54,553 bases of DNA, from positions 1 through 54,553 of the forward strand of contig NZ_RCIO01000004.1 of NCBI RefSeq assembly GCF_004000235.1, in the 5' to 3' direction. This stretch comes from Mesorhizobium sp. Z1-4. Its GTDB lineage: Bacteria > Pseudomonadota > Alphaproteobacteria > Rhizobiales > Rhizobiaceae. Shown here piece by piece: positions 14,825 to 24,899 of this stretch (position 1 is its first letter; each line of letters begins with the position of its first letter). The position numbers were made by a program, and so were the translations under genes. The notes beneath the pieces are model-generated. The model was given only the letters and a program-made list of their open reading frames with translations, did not search any database and was not told the DNA's origin.

Positions 14825-15826
14825 CTAGGCCGACAGTCCTTCGATGAAACCGGGTGCGAAAGCCTGTCTGCCTTCCAGAAGAAACCGCAGTGTCGTCCAG
14901 CTGGACCAGTCGCTGGTGAGCTGTGCGTTGTAAGGCCCGGCGGCGAGCAGGCCATGCGTTGCTTCAGGCACAACGATGACGCGGTTTGCCGGATTCAGTC
15001 CTGCGAGGGCCGCCGCGAAGATGGCTGAATCGCCCGCTGCGTCGACATTGAGATCGTCGGCGCCCCATATCGCCAGCACCGGCATGTCGAGCGCGCTCAG
15101 GAGTGCGCGGGAATCTTCGCGCCGGTTGCGCCTGATGAACCCCCAGCGCGCCTGCGAAAGTCCCTCCGCCGCGTATGCCGCATCGTATTCGTCGGTTTCG
15201 GCGAAGATGACATCGTCGCTGGCTTGCGAACGTTCGATTTCAGCCGCGATTTCGGCCGCGCCGGCACCTTCCAGCCGCAGCCGCGTGCGCGTGTAATATC
15301 GGCCCTGATCGCGCCAGGAAACCGCGGGGCCCACGAGCACGATGAAATCCGCATCGGAGGAGGTGAGCCGCGGCAGCACCCAGCCGGCCTGGGAAAAGCC
15401 AACCGCGCCGACGGCAACGGTTGCAAAGCGTGCGCGCAACTGCCTGAGCGCGGTTTGCGTCTCATCCGCACGATTCTGCATCGACTGCGCCAGCCAGTCG
15501 CCGCCGGAGCCGCCTACGCCGGGCTTGTCCCAGGAGGCCACAGCGATGCCGTCGTCCAGAAGCGCGTTGATCAGCGGCGCGTAGCCGCCGCCTGAGGTGC
15601 GGTCCTGCGCACCGTCGCCATGCGTGAACGCAACCGCTGCGCGCGGCGCGGCGTCAGGTAGCCACAAGGTCCCGGCCAGTTCCGTGCCGTTCGAATTGGA
15701 GTCGAAGGGCTCGCTCGGTCGGTCCGATAGGTCGTGATCGCCAAGCCGCCAAAGCACAATGCCGGCCAGTATCGCCAGAACGACGCCCGCCAGAAGGGCA
15801 GCCGTCCACCGTCGTTTGATTCTCAT
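14825..15826 (-). CDS. Exported or membrane-anchored alpha/beta hydrolase
   Basis: The protein has 333 residues. The N-terminus (RRWTAALLAGVVLAILAGIVLW) is a signal anchor. The hydrolase core shows FTHGDGAQD as the oxyanion region, a nucleophile elbow GFSQAGW with Ser in the G-x-S-x-G position, an acid in IWGADDLNVD and a terminal histidine in PEATHGLL. It resembles dienelactone-hydrolase or acyl-peptidase-like enzymes in general layout. Substrate unknown. It is monocistronic between two terminators. Confidence 0.82.
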   Translation of the reverse strand: MRIKRRWTAALLAGVVLAILAGIVLWRLGDHDLSDRPSEPFDSNSNGTELAGTLWLPDAAPRAAVAFTHGDGAQDRTSGGGYAPLINALLDDGIAVASWDKPGVGGSGGDWLAQSMQNRADETQTALRQLRARFATVAVGAVGFSQAGWVLPRLTSSDADFIVLVGPAVSWRDQGRYYTRTRLRLEGAGAAEIAAEIERSQASDDVIFAETDEYDAAYAAEGLSQARWGFIRRNRREDSRALLSALDMPVLAIWGADDLNVDAAGDSAIFAAALAGLNPANRVIVVPEATHGLLAAGPYNAQLTSDWSSWTTLRFLLEGRQAFAPGFIEGLSA

Positions 15827-15904
15827 GACCCGTTATTTGCGAACTGGCGGCAACTGCCGCAATGGCTGCTTTGGCAGAATGCGGCGCCGGTGCCCGATGT
15901 ATGA

Positions 15905-15938
15905 AGAAAAAAGCCCGCCGGTCTTGCGATCGGCGGGC
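15905..15938 (-). terminator. Rho-independent terminator of ald
   Basis: Read on the minus strand, the 8-bp stem GCCCGCCG/CGGCGGGC (15931-15938 with 15913-15920) is followed by a run of T residues (complement of the A-run at 15907-15912). It lies about 50 bases after the ald stop. Confidence 0.85.
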
Positions 15939-15985
15939 AGCTTCAGGGAAGGAGGCGTCCTTGCCGGACGCTCATATGATCGGGT

Positions 15986-17101
15986 TCAGGCAGCGAGCGC
16001 TGCTTTCGGTTCGGCCATCTCGTATCCCAGCGCCTCGGCAACCGCGTGGTTGGTGATGCGGCCCTTGTGGACGTTGAGCCCGTTCCTGAGATGCGGATCG
16101 TCGACCAGCGCCTTCAGGCCTTTGTCCGCGAGCTGAAGGCCGTAATACAGGGTTGCGTTGTTGAGTGCGTGCGCCGAGGTGATCGGAACCGCACCGGGCA
16201 TATTGGCAACGCAATAATGCACGATGCCATCGACCTCGTAGGTCGGATCGGCATGAGTGGTCGCCTTGGAGGTCTCGAAGCAGCCGCCCTGGTCGATTGC
16301 GACGTCGACGAGAACCGCGCCCGGCTTCATGCCCGACAGCATTTCGCGGCTGACGAGCTTCGGTGCGGCAGCGCCCGGGATCAGCACGGCACCGACAATC
16401 ATGTCGGCGGAGAAACACTCTTCCTCGATCGCTTCGACTGTGGAGTAGCGTGTGTGAACGCGGCCGTTGAAAATGTCGTCGAGCTGCCGCAGACGCGGGA
16501 TCGAACGGTCGATGATGGTAACGTCGGCGCCGAGGCCGACCGCCATCTTGGCCGAATGAAGGCCGACGACACCGCCGCCGATGACGGCAACCTTGGCCGG
16601 CAGGACGCCCGGCACGCCGCCCAGCAGGATGCCGCGGCCGCCATTTGCTTTCTGCAGCGCGGTCGCACCCGCCTGAATGGCGAGACGGCCGGCCACTTCA
16701 GACATTGGCGCCAGCAGCGGCAGGCCGCCGCGATCGTCGGTCACGGTCTCGTACGCAACCGCCGTAACGCCGGATTCGACCAGTCCTTTGGTCTGCGCGG
16801 CATCGGGGGCCAGGTGCAGATAGGTATAGAGGATCTGGTCTTCGCGCAGTTGCACCCATTCCGAAGGCTGCGGCTCCTTCACCTTCACGATCATGTCGGA
16901 CTGGGTGAAGACCTCGGCTGCCGTCTTGACGATCTGGGCGCCTGCGGCGCGGTAGGCATTGTCGTCAGCACCGATGCCGGCACCGGCGCCGCTCTCGATG
17001 ACCACGGAGTGGCCATGCGCGACATACTCGCGTACCGAACCCGGGGTCAGGCCGACGCGATATTCGTGATTCTTGATTTCCTTTGGGCAGCCTACGCGCA
17101 T
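15986..17101 (-). CDS. ald: Alanine dehydrogenase
   Basis: The protein has 371 residues and makes pyruvate and ammonia from L-alanine with NAD+, or the reverse. Full family length. The catalytic Lys75 (IVKVKEP) and His96 (YTYLHLA) are at the canonical positions. The NAD-binding motif is [15 protein letters not shown], and the C-terminal end [17 protein letters not shown] is typical. In rhizobia this enzyme links carbon and nitrogen metabolism. It is divergent from an Lrp/AsnC regulator, an arrangement known for AldR control of ald, with about 125 bases between the starts. Confidence 0.96.
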   Translation of the reverse strand: MRVGCPKEIKNHEYRVGLTPGSVREYVAHGHSVVIESGAGAGIGADDNAYRAAGAQIVKTAAEVFTQSDMIVKVKEPQPSEWVQLREDQILYTYLHLAPDAAQTKGLVESGVTAVAYETVTDDRGGLPLLAPMSEVAGRLAIQAGATALQKANGGRGILLGGVPGVLPAKVAVIGGGVVGLHSAKMAVGLGADVTIIDRSIPRLRQLDDIFNGRVHTRYSTVEAIEEECFSADMIVGAVLIPGAAAPKLVSREMLSGMKPGAVLVDVAIDQGGCFETSKATTHADPTYEVDGIVHYCVANMPGAVPITSAHALNNATLYYGLQLADKGLKALVDDPHLRNGLNVHKGRITNHAVAEALGYEMAEPKAALAA

Positions 17102-17225
17102 CCCGATATCCTCCCGGCTGGAGCGTTGAACCTGCCCTAAGGTAACCGACTTCGCTTCGCATGTGTTTGCGACATCAATTGCCCTGGTTCACATTTTTCG
17201 ATAATATTTGCGCCAACCGCCAGAA
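17102..17225. promoter_or_regulatory. Divergent ald/lrp control region
   Basis: This short region must carry both promoters. Its part near the regulator (about 17188-17210) is strikingly AT-rich for this genome (CACATTTTTCGATAATATTT), as expected for an Lrp-type operator that bends easily. No exact consensus can be defined from one site. Confidence 0.45.
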
Positions 17226-17720
17226 ATGCGAAACGAAATGCGAGAATTGCTCTTGGACAGGATTGATATCGCCATTCTGGACACGTTGCAAAAGCAAGGT
17301 CGGATCTCCAACGCAGCGCTTGCGGAGAAGGTCGGCCTGTCACAGTCGGCCTGTTCGCGCCGGCTCGATAATCTCGAGCAGTCTGGCGTCATTTCGGGCT
17401 ACCATGCACGGCTTTCCAATGCGGCGCTCGGGCACAAGATGACGGCGATCGTGCATATTTCGCTGTCCGGCCAGTTCGAGAAATCCTTGTCGGAATTCGA
17501 GGCCGCGATCAGGCGCTGCCCGAACGTGCTGTCCTGCCATCTGATGTCTGGCGAATACGACTATATTCTGCGCATCGCCGCGCGCGACCTCGAGGACTAT
17601 GAGCGTATTCACAAGGAATGGCTGTCGGCCATGCCGCATGTGACGAAGATCAACTCATCGTTCGCCCTGCGCGAGGTGATCGACCGGACCGGCATGGGCA
17701 TCCGCGCCGACATGGCGTGA
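17226..17720 (+). CDS. Lrp/AsnC-family transcriptional regulator (AldR-like)
   Basis: The protein has 164 residues from ATG 17226. ATG 17238 or a TTG at 17208 are alternatives, and none has a strong ribosome site. Residues about 13-60 are the N-terminal helix-turn-helix (LDRIDIAILDTLQKQGRIS then LSQSACSRRLDNLEQSGVI). The remainder is the RAM ligand-binding and oligomerisation domain (KMTAIVHISL, CHLMSGEYDYILRIA). Divergent orientation with ald indicates that it most likely senses alanine or a related amino acid and controls ald. Confidence 0.9.
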   Translation: MRNEMRELLLDRIDIAILDTLQKQGRISNAALAEKVGLSQSACSRRLDNLEQSGVISGYHARLSNAALGHKMTAIVHISLSGQFEKSLSEFEAAIRRCPNVLSCHLMSGEYDYILRIAARDLEDYERIHKEWLSAMPHVTKINSSFALREVIDRTGMGIRADMA

Positions 17721-17729
17721 GCGCGCCGG

Positions 17730-19049
17730 TCAATCCTTCGGAATACCGTCTGCGACACCGCGCGGCGCGCCACCCTTCATGATGATTTCGCGATGCGGGT
17801 AAGGGATTTCGACGCCGTTCTCCTTGAACGCATCCCACAGCGCCAGAAGCACCTTGCCGCGCACATTGGTGAGCCCCTGCTGGGGGTCGCGTATCCAGAA
17901 GCGCAGCACGAAATCGAGGGAGGAATCGCCGAAGGCCGTAATCCAGCAGACCGGCCGCCGGTCGGCATCGACGCGGGCGACTGAAACCGCGGCATTGATG
18001 GCCAGCTCGGTGACCTTGTGCGGGTCGCAATCATACGAGACGCCGAAGGGCACATCGAGCCTCACAAGCTCGTCCGAAAACGACCAGTTGATGACCTGTT
18101 GTGTGATCAGGTCCTCGTTCGGAATCAGATACTCGCGCCCGTCGCGCGTGACGACGGAGACAAAACGCGCCCTCAATTCTCGTATCCAGCCGAATGTGTC
18201 GCCGAGTGAGATCGTGTCGCCGGGCTTGATCGACTTGTCCAGCAGGATGATGACGCCCGAAACGAAGTTGGAAACGACCTTCTGCAGGCCGAAGCCGAGG
18301 CCGACGCCGACCGCACCGGAAAAGACGGTGAACGCGGTGAGATCGACGCCGACGGCGGTGAGCGCCACGATACCGGCCAGAAGCACCAGTCCGAACTTCG
18401 CGAACTTTCCGATCAGCACCCGGATAGAGGGCGTGAGTTCGCTGGAGCGCTGGACCCGCTCGTCGACGAAATTGCCGATCGTGGTGGCGATCCACACCGA
18501 CAGCGTGAGCAGGAACGCCGCTTTCAGCACGGTGAGCGCGGAAATGCGTACTTCGTTGAGCGGCAGGGCCAGATTGTCGAGCAGCAGAGCGACGCGCTCG
18601 TCGATGCCCACAATGACGAGTGCGGCGTAAATCCATACTAGCCACGCGACCGAACGCGCGACGAGCCGGTTGCGGATGATGCGCGACAGGATCGCGACCA
18701 CCACCCAGGTGCCGGCGAGCCAAAGCAGGATCCCGAGCAGCCAGCTGCGGCTTGGCCATGTCACGCTTCTCAATACCGCGATGGCAATGAAAAGCAGGAC
18801 GATGAAGATTACCCAGTCCGAACGCCGCAAGGTCGCCGCGACCAGCCTCAAAAGACCCGGATGCCCCTTGATCGCACGGGCGCGGCTTTCGAGCTTCGGC
18901 TCAAGTCTGTTGCCGAGAAAACGCGCCAGCGCAAACAGCGCCAGCGCAATGACCACCTGGTAGATGAACCAGGGTTCCGAAATGTAGTCGAGCGCGCGCG
19001 CAGATGTGTCCGTGAGGAATTCGATCAGTTGATTGAGATAGCCGTCCAT
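17730..19049 (-). CDS. Mechanosensitive ion channel, MscS family
   Basis: The protein has 439 residues. It has an N-terminal region with about four hydrophobic helices, then the MscS pore helix signature VGVGLGFGLQKVVSNF and the beta domain after it (IKPGDTISLGDTFGWI, then the DGREYLIPNEDLI segment). The C-terminal alpha/beta domain is present. Such proteins release solutes on hypo-osmotic shock, although larger MscS homologues like this may have different gating. The gene converges with the regulator, 9 bases between stops. Confidence 0.92.
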   Translation of the reverse strand: MDGYLNQLIEFLTDTSARALDYISEPWFIYQVVIALALFALARFLGNRLEPKLESRARAIKGHPGLLRLVAATLRRSDWVIFIVLLFIAIAVLRSVTWPSRSWLLGILLWLAGTWVVVAILSRIIRNRLVARSVAWLVWIYAALVIVGIDERVALLLDNLALPLNEVRISALTVLKAAFLLTLSVWIATTIGNFVDERVQRSSELTPSIRVLIGKFAKFGLVLLAGIVALTAVGVDLTAFTVFSGAVGVGLGFGLQKVVSNFVSGVIILLDKSIKPGDTISLGDTFGWIRELRARFVSVVTRDGREYLIPNEDLITQQVINWSFSDELVRLDVPFGVSYDCDPHKVTELAINAAVSVARVDADRRPVCWITAFGDSSLDFVLRFWIRDPQQGLTNVRGKVLLALWDAFKENGVEIPYPHREIIMKGGAPRGVADGIPKD

Positions 19050-19192
19050 GCTCGATGCCCTCGGCGCTTGCGCGACTGTTCCACATGAATTCTAGCGCGC
19101 GAGGGGACGGCGGCAAACCGGCACCCGGGGCCGTCTCTTGTTGCAATGCACAATCGCGACTATCTTCGTTTTGGCAAATGCGGAGCATAACC

Positions 19193-20470
19193 ATGAACGC
19201 GAACACCGGCAGGCATCATGTGGTGGTCGTGGGCGCCGGGTTCGGCGGCCTCCAGCTCATCAGCTCATTGCGCGGCGCCGGTGTTAAGATCACCCTCATC
19301 GACCAGCGCAACCATCATCTGTTCCAGCCACTGCTCTATCAGGTTGCGACCACCTCGCTGGCGACATCCGAAATTGCCTGGCCGGTGCGCCATCTGCTGC
19401 GCCGCCGCAAGGACGTCACGACGCTGCTTGCCACGGCCACCGGTGTCGACAAGGCGGCCAAGACCGTGCAGCTCGCCGACGGAGGCAGCGTCCCATACGA
19501 CACGCTTGTAATCGCAACGGGCGCCAGGCACGCATATTTCGGCCACGACGAATGGGAGCCCTTTGCACCCGGCCTGAAGACGATCGAGGACGCAACGGCG
19601 ATCCGCCGCCGCATTCTGCTCGCCTTCGAGCGTGCCGAGCGCGAGACCGATCCCGTCAGGCGGAGCGCATTGCTGACCTTCGTTGTAATCGGCGGCGGGC
19701 CGACCGGTGTCGAACTCGCCGGCACGATCGCGGAGCTGGCGCGCGACACGCTGAAAGGCGAATTCCGCAACATCGATCCCGCCGGCGCGCGCATTGTGCT
19801 CGTCGAGGCTGCCGACCGCGTTCTGGCGAACTTCAGGCCCGAGCTTTCCGCCTATGCCGGCCGCGCGCTGGAAAGGCTCGGCGTGGAGCTTATGTTCGGG
19901 CACCCAGTGACGGCTGTGGATGCCGACGGGGTTACTGTCGACGGCGTGCATCTGGCGGCCAGGACGGTGCTTTGGGCCGCGGGCGTCGCGGCTTCGCCGG
20001 CGGCCGAATGGCTGGGCGCTGAAGCAGACCGCGCCGGGCGCGTCGTCGTGGAGCCGGACCTGACGGTCGGGGGCGAGCCGGATATCTTCGTCATCGGCGA
20101 CACCGCCCATGTCGAGCGGCCCGAGGGTGGCCTGGTGCCGGGCGTCGCACCGGCGGCAAAACAGCAGGGCCGCCACGTTGCCGAAATCATCAGGGCAAGG
20201 TGCGCCGGAACGAATGCGGCGAGACCGTTTCGTTATAAAAACCAGGGCGATCTTGCGACGATCGGCAAGCGCGCCGCGGTGGTCGATTTCGGCTGGATAA
20301 GGCTCAAGGGCTGGCCGGCCTGGTGGCTGTGGGGCATCGCCCACATCTACTTCCTGATCGGCCTGCGCTACCGTCTCGCGGTGGCGCTGTCCTGGCTGTG
20401 GATCTACGCCTCCGGCCAGCGCTCTGCGCGGCTGATAACGCAGGGCGGCGGCGATGGCGGCACCGGCTAG
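19193..20470 (+). CDS. ndh: Type II NADH dehydrogenase (NAD(P)/FAD-dependent oxidoreductase)
   Basis: The protein has 425 residues. ATG at 19193 is chosen because GGAG lies 7 bases upstream. The FAD-binding motif VVVGAGFGGL is at residues 11-20, the second dinucleotide motif VIGGGPTGVELAG follows near residues 163-175, and the ATG-type GARHAYFGH segment is present. The C-terminal region (LKGWPAWWLWGIAHIYFLIGLRYR in parts) is the membrane-associating end typical of NDH-2. The enzyme oxidises NADH and reduces quinone without pumping protons. No nearby gene suggests a different role. Confidence 0.9.
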   Translation: MNANTGRHHVVVVGAGFGGLQLISSLRGAGVKITLIDQRNHHLFQPLLYQVATTSLATSEIAWPVRHLLRRRKDVTTLLATATGVDKAAKTVQLADGGSVPYDTLVIATGARHAYFGHDEWEPFAPGLKTIEDATAIRRRILLAFERAERETDPVRRSALLTFVVIGGGPTGVELAGTIAELARDTLKGEFRNIDPAGARIVLVEAADRVLANFRPELSAYAGRALERLGVELMFGHPVTAVDADGVTVDGVHLAARTVLWAAGVAASPAAEWLGAEADRAGRVVVEPDLTVGGEPDIFVIGDTAHVERPEGGLVPGVAPAAKQQGRHVAEIIRARCAGTNAARPFRYKNQGDLATIGKRAAVVDFGWIRLKGWPAWWLWGIAHIYFLIGLRYRLAVALSWLWIYASGQRSARLITQGGGDGGTG

Positions 20471-20627
20471 CGAAAGCTTGCTTGCCGCAGATCATTGCCG
20501 CAACGTCACTTGCCCATGCTTTGCCTGTCATGAAGATGTGTCCTGAATCTGCTGGACTCCTGAACAAAGCGGCGCGAAACTTTTCAGATTAGCAGCCGAC
20601 TTAGTATTTCACTTCAGGAGGCATTCT

Positions 20628-22604
20628 ATGACCACTCATCTTCATTCCGTTTCCCGACGCTCATTTCTCGGAGGCGCCGCCGCACTGGGCAGCCTCGTCG
20701 TGATGCATCCTTTCGCCGCCCGCGCCATGGGCAACCAGGCGCATCTGCGCATCATGGAAACGACAGACATTCATGTGTCGGTGCTGCCCTACGATTATTA
20801 TGCCGACCGGCCCAACGACACGATGGGCCTGGCTCGCACCGCGTCGATCATCGACGGTTTTCGCGCCGAGGCGGCCAACACGATGCTGGTCGACAATGGC
20901 GACTACCTTCAGGGCAATCCGATGGGCGACTGGATCGCCTATGAGCGGGGCATGAAGGAAGGCGACATGCACCCGGTCATCAAGGCCATGAACGTGCTGG
21001 GCTACGATTGCGGAACGCTCGGCAACCACGAATTCAACTACGGCCTGTCCTTCATGGACAAGGTGAACGCCGGCGCGAATTACCCGATCATTTGCGCCAA
21101 TCTGGTCAGCGGCACTGAGCTCGCGGCCAACCCGCGCGATGACAAACTCTATGCCAAGCCCTACGTGATCATGGACAAGACGGTGACCGACGGCGCCGGC
21201 GCCGAGCAGACCGTACGTGTCGGCTTCATCGGCTTTGTGCCGCCGCAGATCATGACCTGGGATTCGCGCCATCTGGTCGGCAATGTCGTCACCCGCGACA
21301 TCGTCGAGGCTGCTGCAGCCTGGGTGCCGCAGATGAAGGAAGAGGGAGCCGACATCGTGATCGCGCTTTCGCATTCCGGCATCGACAACAAGAAGTCCGA
21401 CATGATGGAGAACGCCTCGTTCTTCCTGGCCGGTGTCGAAGGGATCGATGCGGTGTTCACCGGCCATCAGCATCTCGTCTTCCCGGGCGCGTTCGATGGA
21501 CTGGAAGGCATCGACAACACCAAGGGAACCATCCAGGGCAAGCCCGCCGTGCAGGGCGGTTTCTGGGGTTCCCATATGGGCCTTATCGATCTCCTGATCG
21601 AACGCGACGGCAACAGCTGGAAGGTGGTGGATTCCACCTCCGAGGCACGGCCGATCTACACCCGCGACGAAAACCGCAAGGTGAACCCGACCGTGGAGAA
21701 CCTGGCCGCGGTCGAGGCGGCCGTGATGGAGGACCACGAGAACACGCTCACCTATGTGCGCACGCCGGTCGGCAAGACCTCCGCACCGCTTTATTCCTAT
21801 TTCGCACTGGTCGCCGACGACCCGTCGGTGCAGATCGTGAGCCAGGCGCAGATCTGGTATGTGAAGGACCTGCTGAAGGACGGCGAATACAAGGATCTGC
21901 CGGTGCTTTCCGCGGCGGCTCCCTTCAAGGCCGGCGGCCGCGGCGGCCCTGAATATTATACCGACGTTCCCGCTGGCGACGTGGCGATCAAGAACGTCGC
22001 CGACCTCTACCTTTACCCGAACACGGTGCGCGCGGTCGCCGTCACCGGTGCGACGGTCAGGGAATGGCTCGAAATGTCGGCCGGCATCTTCAACCAGGTT
22101 GAGCCCGGCAAGGCCGACCAGCCGCTGCTCAACCCGGACTTCCCGTCCTACAATTTCGATGTGATCGACGGCGTGACCTACAAGATCGACCTGTCGAAGC
22201 CGGCGAAATACACGCCGAAGGGCGAGGTCCAGAATGCGGATTCAAGCCGCATTGTCGACCTGATGTTCGACGGCAAGCCGATCGACCCGGACCAGAGGTT
22301 CATCGTCGCCACCAACAACTACCGCGCCGGCGGCGGCGGCAATTTTCCGGGCATCAATGACGATGTGGTGGTGCTGTCCGCACCCGATACAAACCGCGAT
22401 GTGATCGTGCGCTATATTGTCGACCGGGGCACCATCAATCCGTCTGCCGACGCCAACTGGACCTTCGCCGCGATCGACGGCGCAACCGTGCTGTTCGACA
22501 CCGGCCCGAAGGCGAAGGAGTTCATCGCCGACGTGAAGGGCGTGAAGATCGAGGCCGCAGGCGAGGGCGCCGACGGCTTCGCGCAGTACCGCATCACGCT
22601 TTAG
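20628..22604 (+). CDS. cpdB: 2',3'-cyclic-nucleotide 2'-phosphodiesterase/3'-nucleotidase, Tat-exported
   Basis: The protein has 658 residues with an AGGAGG ribosome site. The N-terminus has a twin-arginine signal ([17 protein letters not shown]), so it is exported folded to the periplasm. The metallophosphatase domain carries [39 protein letters not shown] and GHQHLVFPG, which are metal and catalytic motifs. The 5'-nucleotidase C-terminal domain occupies roughly the last 270 residues. It releases nucleosides and phosphate from external nucleotides. A palindromic repeat lies directly after the stop. Confidence 0.93.
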   Translation: MTTHLHSVSRRSFLGGAAALGSLVVMHPFAARAMGNQAHLRIMETTDIHVSVLPYDYYADRPNDTMGLARTASIIDGFRAEAANTMLVDNGDYLQGNPMGDWIAYERGMKEGDMHPVIKAMNVLGYDCGTLGNHEFNYGLSFMDKVNAGANYPIICANLVSGTELAANPRDDKLYAKPYVIMDKTVTDGAGAEQTVRVGFIGFVPPQIMTWDSRHLVGNVVTRDIVEAAAAWVPQMKEEGADIVIALSHSGIDNKKSDMMENASFFLAGVEGIDAVFTGHQHLVFPGAFDGLEGIDNTKGTIQGKPAVQGGFWGSHMGLIDLLIERDGNSWKVVDSTSEARPIYTRDENRKVNPTVENLAAVEAAVMEDHENTLTYVRTPVGKTSAPLYSYFALVADDPSVQIVSQAQIWYVKDLLKDGEYKDLPVLSAAAPFKAGGRGGPEYYTDVPAGDVAIKNVADLYLYPNTVRAVAVTGATVREWLEMSAGIFNQVEPGKADQPLLNPDFPSYNFDVIDGVTYKIDLSKPAKYTPKGEVQNADSSRIVDLMFDGKPIDPDQRFIVATNNYRAGGGGNFPGINDDVVVLSAPDTNRDVIVRYIVDRGTINPSADANWTFAAIDGATVLFDTGPKAKEFIADVKGVKIEAAGEGADGFAQYRITL

Positions 22605-22616
22605 GTGTTGTTCGCT

Positions 22617-22740
22617 CTTCTCCCCGTTCACGGGGAGAAGATGCCAGCAGGCAGATGAGGGGCAGCGCGAGGCTGCGAAAGTTCGGGTCGGCCCCTCATC
22701 CGGCCCTACGGACCACCTTCTCCCCGTGAACGGGGAGAAG
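22617..22740. repeat. Compound palindromic intergenic repeat, rhizobial type
   Basis: Two copies of a near-identical 24-bp palindrome (CTTCTCCCCGT with ACGGGGAGAAG) lie at 22617-22640 and 22717-22740. Between them a second inverted pair, GATGAGGGGC (22654-22663) and GCCCCTCATC (22691-22700), makes a nested structure of about 124 bp. It fills the gap between cpdB and cfa. Elements of this look are dispersed in rhizobial genomes. It may also act as a transcription barrier between the convergent genes. Confidence 0.8.
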
Positions 22741-22749
22741 GAAAGCGGT

Positions 22750-23988
22750 TCAGGCCTTGTAGACCACCTGCCTCACGTCGATGTATTCGGCGCGAAAACC
22801 TGCTTCGCAATAATGCAGGTAAAATTCCCACAGCCTGCGAAAACGCTCGTCGAAGCCCATATGGACGATCCTGTCCCATGAATCCTGGAACCGCGTGCGC
22901 CATTCGGCCAGCGTGCGTGCATAGTCCTGCGGGAACACGCGCTCGCGCAGAAATGCAAGGCCCTGATCGGCACCGAGCGAGCGCAAGAGCTGCGGTGTCG
23001 GCAGCATGCCGCCCGGAAACACATAACGCTGGATGAAGTCGACCCGCGAACGGTAGCGCTCGAACGCTTCCTCGTTGATGGTGATGATCTGCAGCCCGGC
23101 GGTGCCGCCCGGTTTCAGGCACTCTTTCATCTTGCCGAAGAACACCGGCCAGTACTTCTCGCCCACCGCCTCGAACATCTCGATGGAGGCGATGCGGTCA
23201 TATTTGCCGGTCTCGTCGCGATAGTCCTGGAACTTGATCTCCACCTTGTCGCTGAGCCCGGCCTTCTGGATACGTGCCTTTGCGAAATCGTGCTGCTCGC
23301 GGCTGATGGTAAGACCCGTCACCCGGCAGCCCACCTCGCGGGCGGCGAACTCGGCGAAGCCGCCCCAGCCGCAGCCGATTTCCAGCACATGGTCGCCGGC
23401 CTGAATGCCGATGTCGCGGGCAAGCGCCCGGTATTTTTCGCCCTGGGCGCGCTCCAGATCGTTGGCCCCGGTGGAATAGAGCGCCGATGAATAGGTCATC
23501 GAGGGGTCGAGCCACTCGCGATAGAAGGCATTGCCCAGATCGTAATGTGCCGAGATGTTTTTGCGGGCGCGTGTGCGGGTGTTGTCGTTGAGCCAATGGC
23601 GGAAGCGCTGGATAGCACCCATGAACCAGTTGGCTCCGCCGGCAAGCTGCTCGCCTGCATTTTCGTTGACGACAAAAAGCTCCAGAAAGCGCGTTACGTC
23701 GGGGCTGTCCCAGTCGCCGTCGATGAAGGATTCCGCCACCCCGATCGTAGCGCCGGAAAACGCCCGGCCGGGCAGGCGCCAGTTTTTCAGCGTTAGCACC
23801 GCATCCGGCCCGGGCGCATTGCCTCCGACGATCACGGAGCGGCCATCGGGCATGTTGATGGTCAGCGTGCCTTTCGGCAATTCTGTAAGCAAACGCAGCG
23901 CCATACGCGCCTTGGCTGGAAGCCCGCGCGTGAATTCTGCGTGGTTTTCTTTCGTGAGCCCGATCGCCTCGTTAACGGTCCCGCCCAT
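22750..23988 (-). CDS. cfa: Cyclopropane-fatty-acyl-phospholipid synthase family
   Basis: The protein has 412 residues. ATG at 23988 is preferred to GTG 23994 because GAGG lies 9 bases upstream of it. The SAM-binding motif LEIGCGWGG is at residues 202-210, preceded by NISAHYDLGN and MTYSSALY, and followed by IEMFEAVGEKYW and YVFPGGMLP; all are family hallmarks. It transfers a methylene from SAM across lipid double bonds. Its neighbours (DUF1365 protein, FAD oxidoreductase, photolyase) raise the possibility that it makes a methylated or furan-type lipid rather than simple cyclopropane, which is an inference. Confidence 0.92.
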   Translation of the reverse strand: MGGTVNEAIGLTKENHAEFTRGLPAKARMALRLLTELPKGTLTINMPDGRSVIVGGNAPGPDAVLTLKNWRLPGRAFSGATIGVAESFIDGDWDSPDVTRFLELFVVNENAGEQLAGGANWFMGAIQRFRHWLNDNTRTRARKNISAHYDLGNAFYREWLDPSMTYSSALYSTGANDLERAQGEKYRALARDIGIQAGDHVLEIGCGWGGFAEFAAREVGCRVTGLTISREQHDFAKARIQKAGLSDKVEIKFQDYRDETGKYDRIASIEMFEAVGEKYWPVFFGKMKECLKPGGTAGLQIITINEEAFERYRSRVDFIQRYVFPGGMLPTPQLLRSLGADQGLAFLRERVFPQDYARTLAEWRTRFQDSWDRIVHMGFDERFRRLWEFYLHYCEAGFRAEYIDVRQVVYKA

Positions 23989-24051
23989 ATGCACCGCCTC
24001 TATCTGCTGCCGCCAGAAAGGCGGCCGACCTCCGAATTGCCGCCAGCGCGG

Positions 24052-24891
24052 CTATTCACCGGGAGCAGTGTGACGCCCTGCATCACTGAAGCTGACGGGG
24101 TGTGGGGGCGGCGGCGACTTGTGAAACCGGGCGCCCTTCAGCCACAGTTTGAGGGCTTCCCAATGGATTCCCGCCATGATTTTCCATGTCATGAAAGGAA
24201 TACGCAAGAGGTTTGCTGCAAGCGCGGCAGTAGAAACCGGCCGGGCCTTGCCGGAAAACGTAGCGGCAAGCAGTGCTTCGCCGGCCTCCGTCTCGTGAAT
24301 ACGCAGCCGGACTGTCTTTCCGGGCGGCAGGATGCGGAAATGGTAGCGGGCATCCATGCCGATGAACGGCGAGACGTGAAAGAGCTTGGCCCGCGTCTGG
24401 CGAATGCCGGCTTCCGACATGTCGCCGGGCTCGACCTGCGCGACGTAGCTGTGACGTTCGCCGAAGGTGTTGCGCACCGCATAGATCAGCGCGATCGGCT
24501 TTTCCCCGCCGCCATAGACGAAATAGACCGAGATCGGATTGAACGCATAACCGAAGAGGCGTGGATAACTGAGAAGCAGGATACGCTGTGCCGTTTCGGC
24601 GATCCCTGCCTGGCGCAGAAGCCGGTCGGCGAAACCGCGCAGCGTCTCGCCGTCGCGCTCGGTCTGGTCACTTTCGCGCAACGAAACAAGGTTGGGTTTG
24701 TTGACCGACATAAGCGGCGATAACCGGTCGACCTCCTCAAGCCGGTCGATATCGACCAGCATCGAAAAGACCTTGTAGTTGAACCGGTGGCCGAACGGCT
24801 TCAGCCGCTGATGCATGACTTCGCCGTTATAAAGAACCGCCGCTGCCTCGGGCGGCGGACCATTGTCGGTCATGGTTGTGATGCGTTCCAT
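24052..24891 (-). CDS. DUF1365 domain protein
   Basis: The protein has 279 residues. ATG at 24891 follows the FAD oxidoreductase stop by 8 bases. An ATG at 24873 is possible. Family segments are visible: LYNGEVMHQRLKPFGHRFNYKVF at the N-terminus, RLFGYAFNPISVYFVY and the YVAQVEP and KLFHVSPFIGMDARYHF stretch. DUF1365 proteins occur with CFA synthases and FAD oxidases in many proteobacteria and have a presumed role in fatty-acid modification, but their chemistry is not established as far as I can state. Cytoplasmic, no membrane segment evident. Confidence 0.88.
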   Translation of the reverse strand: MERITTMTDNGPPPEAAAVLYNGEVMHQRLKPFGHRFNYKVFSMLVDIDRLEEVDRLSPLMSVNKPNLVSLRESDQTERDGETLRGFADRLLRQAGIAETAQRILLLSYPRLFGYAFNPISVYFVYGGGEKPIALIYAVRNTFGERHSYVAQVEPGDMSEAGIRQTRAKLFHVSPFIGMDARYHFRILPPGKTVRLRIHETEAGEALLAATFSGKARPVSTAALAANLLRIPFMTWKIMAGIHWEALKLWLKGARFHKSPPPPHPVSFSDAGRHTAPGE

Positions 24892-24899
24892 GGCCAAGC

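Noticed and set aside
16046-17140. 364-residue plus-strand frame over ald
   Set aside because: Antisense to alanine dehydrogenase, which has all catalytic residues in place.
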